Assembly (NCBI GenBank): GCA_003694465.1
Contig: RFKM01000335.1
Location: forward strand, 1-11,585
From: Alphaproteobacteria bacterium
GTDB lineage: Bacteria; Pseudomonadota; Alphaproteobacteria; Rhodobacterales; Rhodobacteraceae
Direction of reading: 5' to 3'
DNA length: 11,585 bases
A model generated the notes under the pieces. That model ran no database searches and had not been told where the DNA came from. It was given only the letters and a program-made list of their open reading frames with translations. Positions 8,873 to 11,585 of the stretch are shown here, piece by piece. Each line of letters begins with the position of its first letter. Within the stretch, counting starts at the first letter, position 1. The position numbers and the translations under genes were made by a program.

Positions 8873-9922
8873 ATGAAGCTCAGGGAACTGTCGGAACTGC
8901 TGCAGCTCTCGCAGACCACCGTCAGCCGCGCGCTGAACGGTTATCCGGAGGTGTCCGAGGCCACGCGCCGGCGCGTGCTGGAGGCCGCCCGCGCCCACGG
9001 CTACCGGGCGAACGTGCGCGCCCGCAGCCTTGCCACCGGGCGGGCGATGGCGATCGGCCACGTGATTCCGCTCACCGTCCGGCACGAGATGGTCAACCCG
9101 GTGTTTTCCGATTTCATCGCCGGCGCCGGCGAGGTCTATGCCGCCCGTGGCTATGACATGGTGCTCTCTCTGGTGCCCGACGAGAAGCAGGCCGAGGCCT
9201 ACCACGAACTGAAGACCAAGGGCTCGGTCGACGGGTTGATCGTTCATGCCCCCGCCGCCGGCGACAAGCGCATCCACCTGCTCACCGAGATCGGCCTGCC
9301 CTTCGTGGTGCATGGCCGCGCCACCGACGCGCTCGACGATTATTCCTGGGTCGACATGAACAACACCCGCGCCTTCCGGCGCGCCACCGAACTGCTGCTC
9401 GATCTCGGCCACCGGCGAATCGCCCTCGTCAACGGCCTTGAAAGCCTGGATTTCGCCCTCCGCCGGCGCGCCGGTTTCGAGGCGGCGCTGCGCGCGCGCG
9501 GGCTCGAGCCCGACCCCGGCCTGATCTTCAGCGACGAGATGACCGAGGGCTATGGCCACGACACCGCCCGCGCCCTGCTCGCCCGCCCCGATGCGCCCAC
9601 CGCCTTCCTTGCCTCGTCGATCATCGTGGCCATCGGCATTCGCCGGGCGATCGAGGAAGCGGGGCTGAAGATGGGGCGCGACGTTTCGGTCATCACCCAT
9701 GACGACGATCTGGGCTACCTGCAGAACCGCGCCGAGGTGCCGGTCTTTACCGCCACGCGCTCCTCGGTGCGCGAGGCTGGCCGGCAGGCGGCGACGATCC
9801 TGCTCGACCAGATCGAGAACCGCGCCGAGGGCCCCGTGCACGTGATGCTCGAGGCCGAATTCATCCTCGGCCAGTCCACCGGCCCGGCGCCGAAATCCAT
9901 TCAACACGACGAGGCGACATGA
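8873..9922 (+). CDS. aglR: LacI-family transcriptional regulator AglR
   Basis: This is a sugar-responsive DNA-binding protein of 349 residues, probably a repressor of both flanking operons that is released by an alpha-glucoside or derived sugar. The N-terminal helix-turn-helix is MKLRELSELLQLSQTTVSRA (1-20), with the recognition helix around Q14-R19. The hinge helix is near 47-58 (NVRARSLATGRA), where Leu53 would insert into a central CpG. Residues from about 60 form the periplasmic-binding-protein-like ligand and dimer domain (AIGHVIPL, RIALVNGLESLDF, SVITHDDDLGYL). I start at ATG 8873, not at the longer ATG 8792: the LacI-family domain begins exactly here, AAGGAG lies 11 bases upstream, and the longer version would run through operator O2 and the promoter. 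Its stop overlaps the next start by 4 bases (ATGA), so translation is coupled to the beta-glucosidase. The symbol is based on agl linkage. Confidence 0.92.
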   Translation: MKLRELSELLQLSQTTVSRALNGYPEVSEATRRRVLEAARAHGYRANVRARSLATGRAMAIGHVIPLTVRHEMVNPVFSDFIAGAGEVYAARGYDMVLSLVPDEKQAEAYHELKTKGSVDGLIVHAPAAGDKRIHLLTEIGLPFVVHGRATDALDDYSWVDMNNTRAFRRATELLLDLGHRRIALVNGLESLDFALRRRAGFEAALRARGLEPDPGLIFSDEMTEGYGHDTARALLARPDAPTAFLASSIIVAIGIRRAIEEAGLKMGRDVSVITHDDDLGYLQNRAEVPVFTATRSSVREAGRQAATILLDQIENRAEGPVHVMLEAEFILGQSTGPAPKSIQHDEAT

Positions 9923-11253
9923 CCCTTTCCTTCACCCGCGCCGATTTCCCGGCCGATTTCCTCTTCGGCACCGCCACCTCGGCCTACCAGATCGAGGGCC
10001 ATGCCTTCGGCGGCGCCGGGCCGACCCACTGGGACAGTTTCGCCGCCACGCCCGGCAACGTGGCGCGGGCCGAAAACGGCGCCGTCGGCTGCGACAGCTA
10101 CCACCGCTGGCCCGAGGATCTCGACCTGATCGAGGCCGCCGGCTTCGACGTCTACCGCTTTTCGACCTCATGGGCGCGGGTGCTGCCCGAGGGGCGCGGG
10201 CGACCCAACCCCGAGGGGCTCGACTATTACGACCGCCTCGTTGACGGGATGCTCGAGCGCGGGCTGAAACCGGCCGCCACCCTCTATCACTGGGAACTGC
10301 CCTCGGCCCTTGCCGACCTCGGCGGCTGGCAGAACCGCGACATCGCCCGCTGGTTCGGCGATTTTGCCGAGGTGATCATGGGCCGCATCGGCGACCGGGT
10401 CTGGTCGGCGGCAACGATCAACGAGCCGTGGTGCGTGTCGTGGCTGAGCCATTTCCTCGGCCAGCACGCCCCCGGCCTGCGCGACATTCGCGCCGCCGCC
10501 CGGGCCATGCACCACGTCCTGCTTGCCCACGGCACCGCCATCGGCGCGATGCGCGCCCTCGGCATGGGCAACCTCGGGGCGGTCTGCAACCTCGAATATG
10601 CCCAGCCCGCCGACGACAGCCCCGAGGCGCGCCGCGCCGCCACCACCTATGACGCGATCTACAACCGCTTCTTCCTTTCCGGGATGTTCCGCGGCAGCTA
10701 TCCCGAACCGGCGCTCGAGGGGCTTGCCCCGTGGCTGCCGAAGGGCTGGGAGGAGGATTTCGCCACCATCGCCGCGCCGGTCGACTGGTGCGGGCTCAAC
10801 TACTACACCCGCAAGCTCATCGGCCCCGCCCCCGGCCCCTGGCCGGCGCTCGAAGAAGTGCCCGGCCCGCTGCCGAAAACCGAGATGGGCTGGGAGATCT
10901 TCCCCGAGGGGCTGGAAAAATTCCTCGTCCGCGTGGCGCGCGACTTCACCGGAGATCTGCCGATCTACGTGACCGAAAACGGCATGGCCGCCCCCGACCG
11001 GCCCGGCCCCGAAGGCGCGGTGCAGGACGACGACCGCATCGCCTATATCGACGCCCATCTCGCCGCGGTGCGCCGGGCGATCGCGGCCGGGGTGCCGGTG
11101 AAGGGCTATTTCGTCTGGTCGCTGATGGACAATTTCGAATGGGCGCTGGGCTTCGAAAAGCGCTTCGGCCTCGTGCATGTCGATTTCGAAAGCCTTGAAC
11201 GGCGCCCGAAGGCCTCCTATCACGCCCTCGCAACCGCCCTTGCCCGGAGCTGA
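9919..11253 (+). CDS. Family GH1 beta-glucosidase
   Basis: This retaining beta-glucosidase of 444 residues, a normal GH1 length, should release glucose from cellobiose or other beta-glucosides in the cytoplasm. The N-terminal GH1 signature is FLFGTATSAYQIEG (14-27). The acid/base is Glu169 in TINEPW, and the nucleophile is Glu353 in YVTENG. Sugar-binding residues of the family are present: Gln24, His124 and Trp125 in LYHWELP, Asn168, the NYYTRK segment (294-299) and Glu407-Trp408 in DNFEWALGFEKRFGL. There is no signal peptide. It starts within the aglR stop (ATGA, 9919-9922), so it belongs to the regulator's operon. The name bgl or bglA would fit, but the sequence does not fix the natural substrate; beta-galactosidase or beta-fucosidase side activity is common in GH1. 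Confidence 0.95.
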   Translation: MTLSFTRADFPADFLFGTATSAYQIEGHAFGGAGPTHWDSFAATPGNVARAENGAVGCDSYHRWPEDLDLIEAAGFDVYRFSTSWARVLPEGRGRPNPEGLDYYDRLVDGMLERGLKPAATLYHWELPSALADLGGWQNRDIARWFGDFAEVIMGRIGDRVWSAATINEPWCVSWLSHFLGQHAPGLRDIRAAARAMHHVLLAHGTAIGAMRALGMGNLGAVCNLEYAQPADDSPEARRAATTYDAIYNRFFLSGMFRGSYPEPALEGLAPWLPKGWEEDFATIAAPVDWCGLNYYTRKLIGPAPGPWPALEEVPGPLPKTEMGWEIFPEGLEKFLVRVARDFTGDLPIYVTENGMAAPDRPGPEGAVQDDDRIAYIDAHLAAVRRAIAAGVPVKGYFVWSLMDNFEWALGFEKRFGLVHVDFESLERRPKASYHALATALARS

Positions 11254-11255
11254 CC

Positions 11256-11585
11256 ATGCCCCCCGTCGCGCCCCCCGACACCTTTTCGCTGCTGGCCGAC
11301 ATCGGCGGCACCAATACCCGCGTCGCCCTCGCCCGCGGCACGGCGCTTCTGCCCGACACCGTCCGGCGCTACCGCAATGCCGAGTTTTCGGGGCTGGAGG
11401 CGGTGCTCGGCGCCTATCTCGAGGAAGAGGGCAACCCCGATTGCGCCGGCGCCTGCATCGCCGTGGCCGGGCTTGTGCATGACGGGGTGGCCTCGCTGAC
11501 CAATCTCGGCTGGACGATCGACACCGAAACCCTCGCCCGCGCCGCCCGCGCCGAACGGGCGCTGGTGATCAACGATCTGCAGGCC
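11256..11585 (+). CDS. glk: Glucokinase, N-terminal part (cut by window edge)
   Basis: This enzyme phosphorylates glucose with ATP to glucose 6-phosphate, the step needed after AglA and the GH1 enzyme release free glucose. Only 110 codons are present. The first nine residues (MPPVAPPDT) precede the phosphate-binding motif LLADIGGTNTRVAL (12-25), followed by AVAGLVHDG, TNLGWTID and LVINDLQA, which ends at the window edge with the catalytic Asp of the IND motif. This pattern is that of the Glk family (bacterial glucokinase) rather than the ROK family. Leu replaces the Pro usual in AVAGPV, probably harmless. The start lies 2 bases after the beta-glucosidase stop, with GGAG 6 bases upstream, so it is the third gene of the operon. 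Confidence 0.9.
   Translation, partial: MPPVAPPDTFSLLADIGGTNTRVALARGTALLPDTVRRYRNAEFSGLEAVLGAYLEEEGNPDCAGACIAVAGLVHDGVASLTNLGWTIDTETLARAARAERALVINDLQA

Noticed and set aside
8659..8919. An 86-codon minus-strand open frame across the control region, a possible leader or small protein
   Set aside because: It overlaps both promoters and operators and the start of aglR, and has no convincing ribosome site or recognisable sequence.

Overview
The window reads as chromosomal DNA from a GC-rich alphaproteobacterium, most likely a member of the Rhodobacteraceae. The reasons are the strong G/C preference at third codon positions, a peptide chain release factor 2 without the frameshift signal known from E. 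coli, and a complete alpha-glucoside (agl) uptake cluster of the type known from Sinorhizobium and Rhodobacterales. The family assignment is an inference from protein style; no rRNA or other marker is present.

Layout. At the left edge, on the minus strand, is an incomplete gene for a Gly/Thr/Ser-rich, repeat-like protein. It has a good ribosome binding site and start at 454 but is interrupted by an in-frame TGA at codon 27. Next comes prfB (RF2), also on the minus strand. Then comes the agl operon on the minus strand, transcribed right to left: aglE (periplasmic binding protein), aglF and aglG (permeases), aglA (GH13 alpha-glucosidase) and aglK (ATPase). aglF, aglG, aglA and aglK are separated by only 7 to 12 bases. 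A stem-loop lies in the 122-base aglE-aglF gap. A 287-base divergent control region (8586-8872) separates this operon from a plus-strand operon: aglR (LacI-family regulator), a GH1 beta-glucosidase, and a glucokinase cut by the right edge.

How it works together. AglE should capture an oligosaccharide in the periplasm, AglF/AglG/AglK should import it, and AglA and the GH1 enzyme should release glucose from alpha- and beta-linked glucosides in the cytoplasm. Glucokinase would then feed glucose 6-phosphate into central metabolism. AglR very likely controls both directions: two near-identical 14-base sites, TCAAACCG(C/G)TTTGG, lie 155 bp apart, each just downstream of a candidate -10 box for one of the divergent promoters. 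A separate 18-base palindrome between the promoters is a candidate site for a second regulator.

Most of the window is ordinary catabolic gene content. The points most worth a second look are an AglF permease that appears to carry about 175 extra residues of hydrophobic sequence, the two-operator plus palindrome control region, and the stop-interrupted gene directly downstream of the UGA-reading release factor, whose Shine-Dalgarno sequence can pair with the bases just after the prfB stop. I see no mobile element, CRISPR array, tRNA or rRNA gene.
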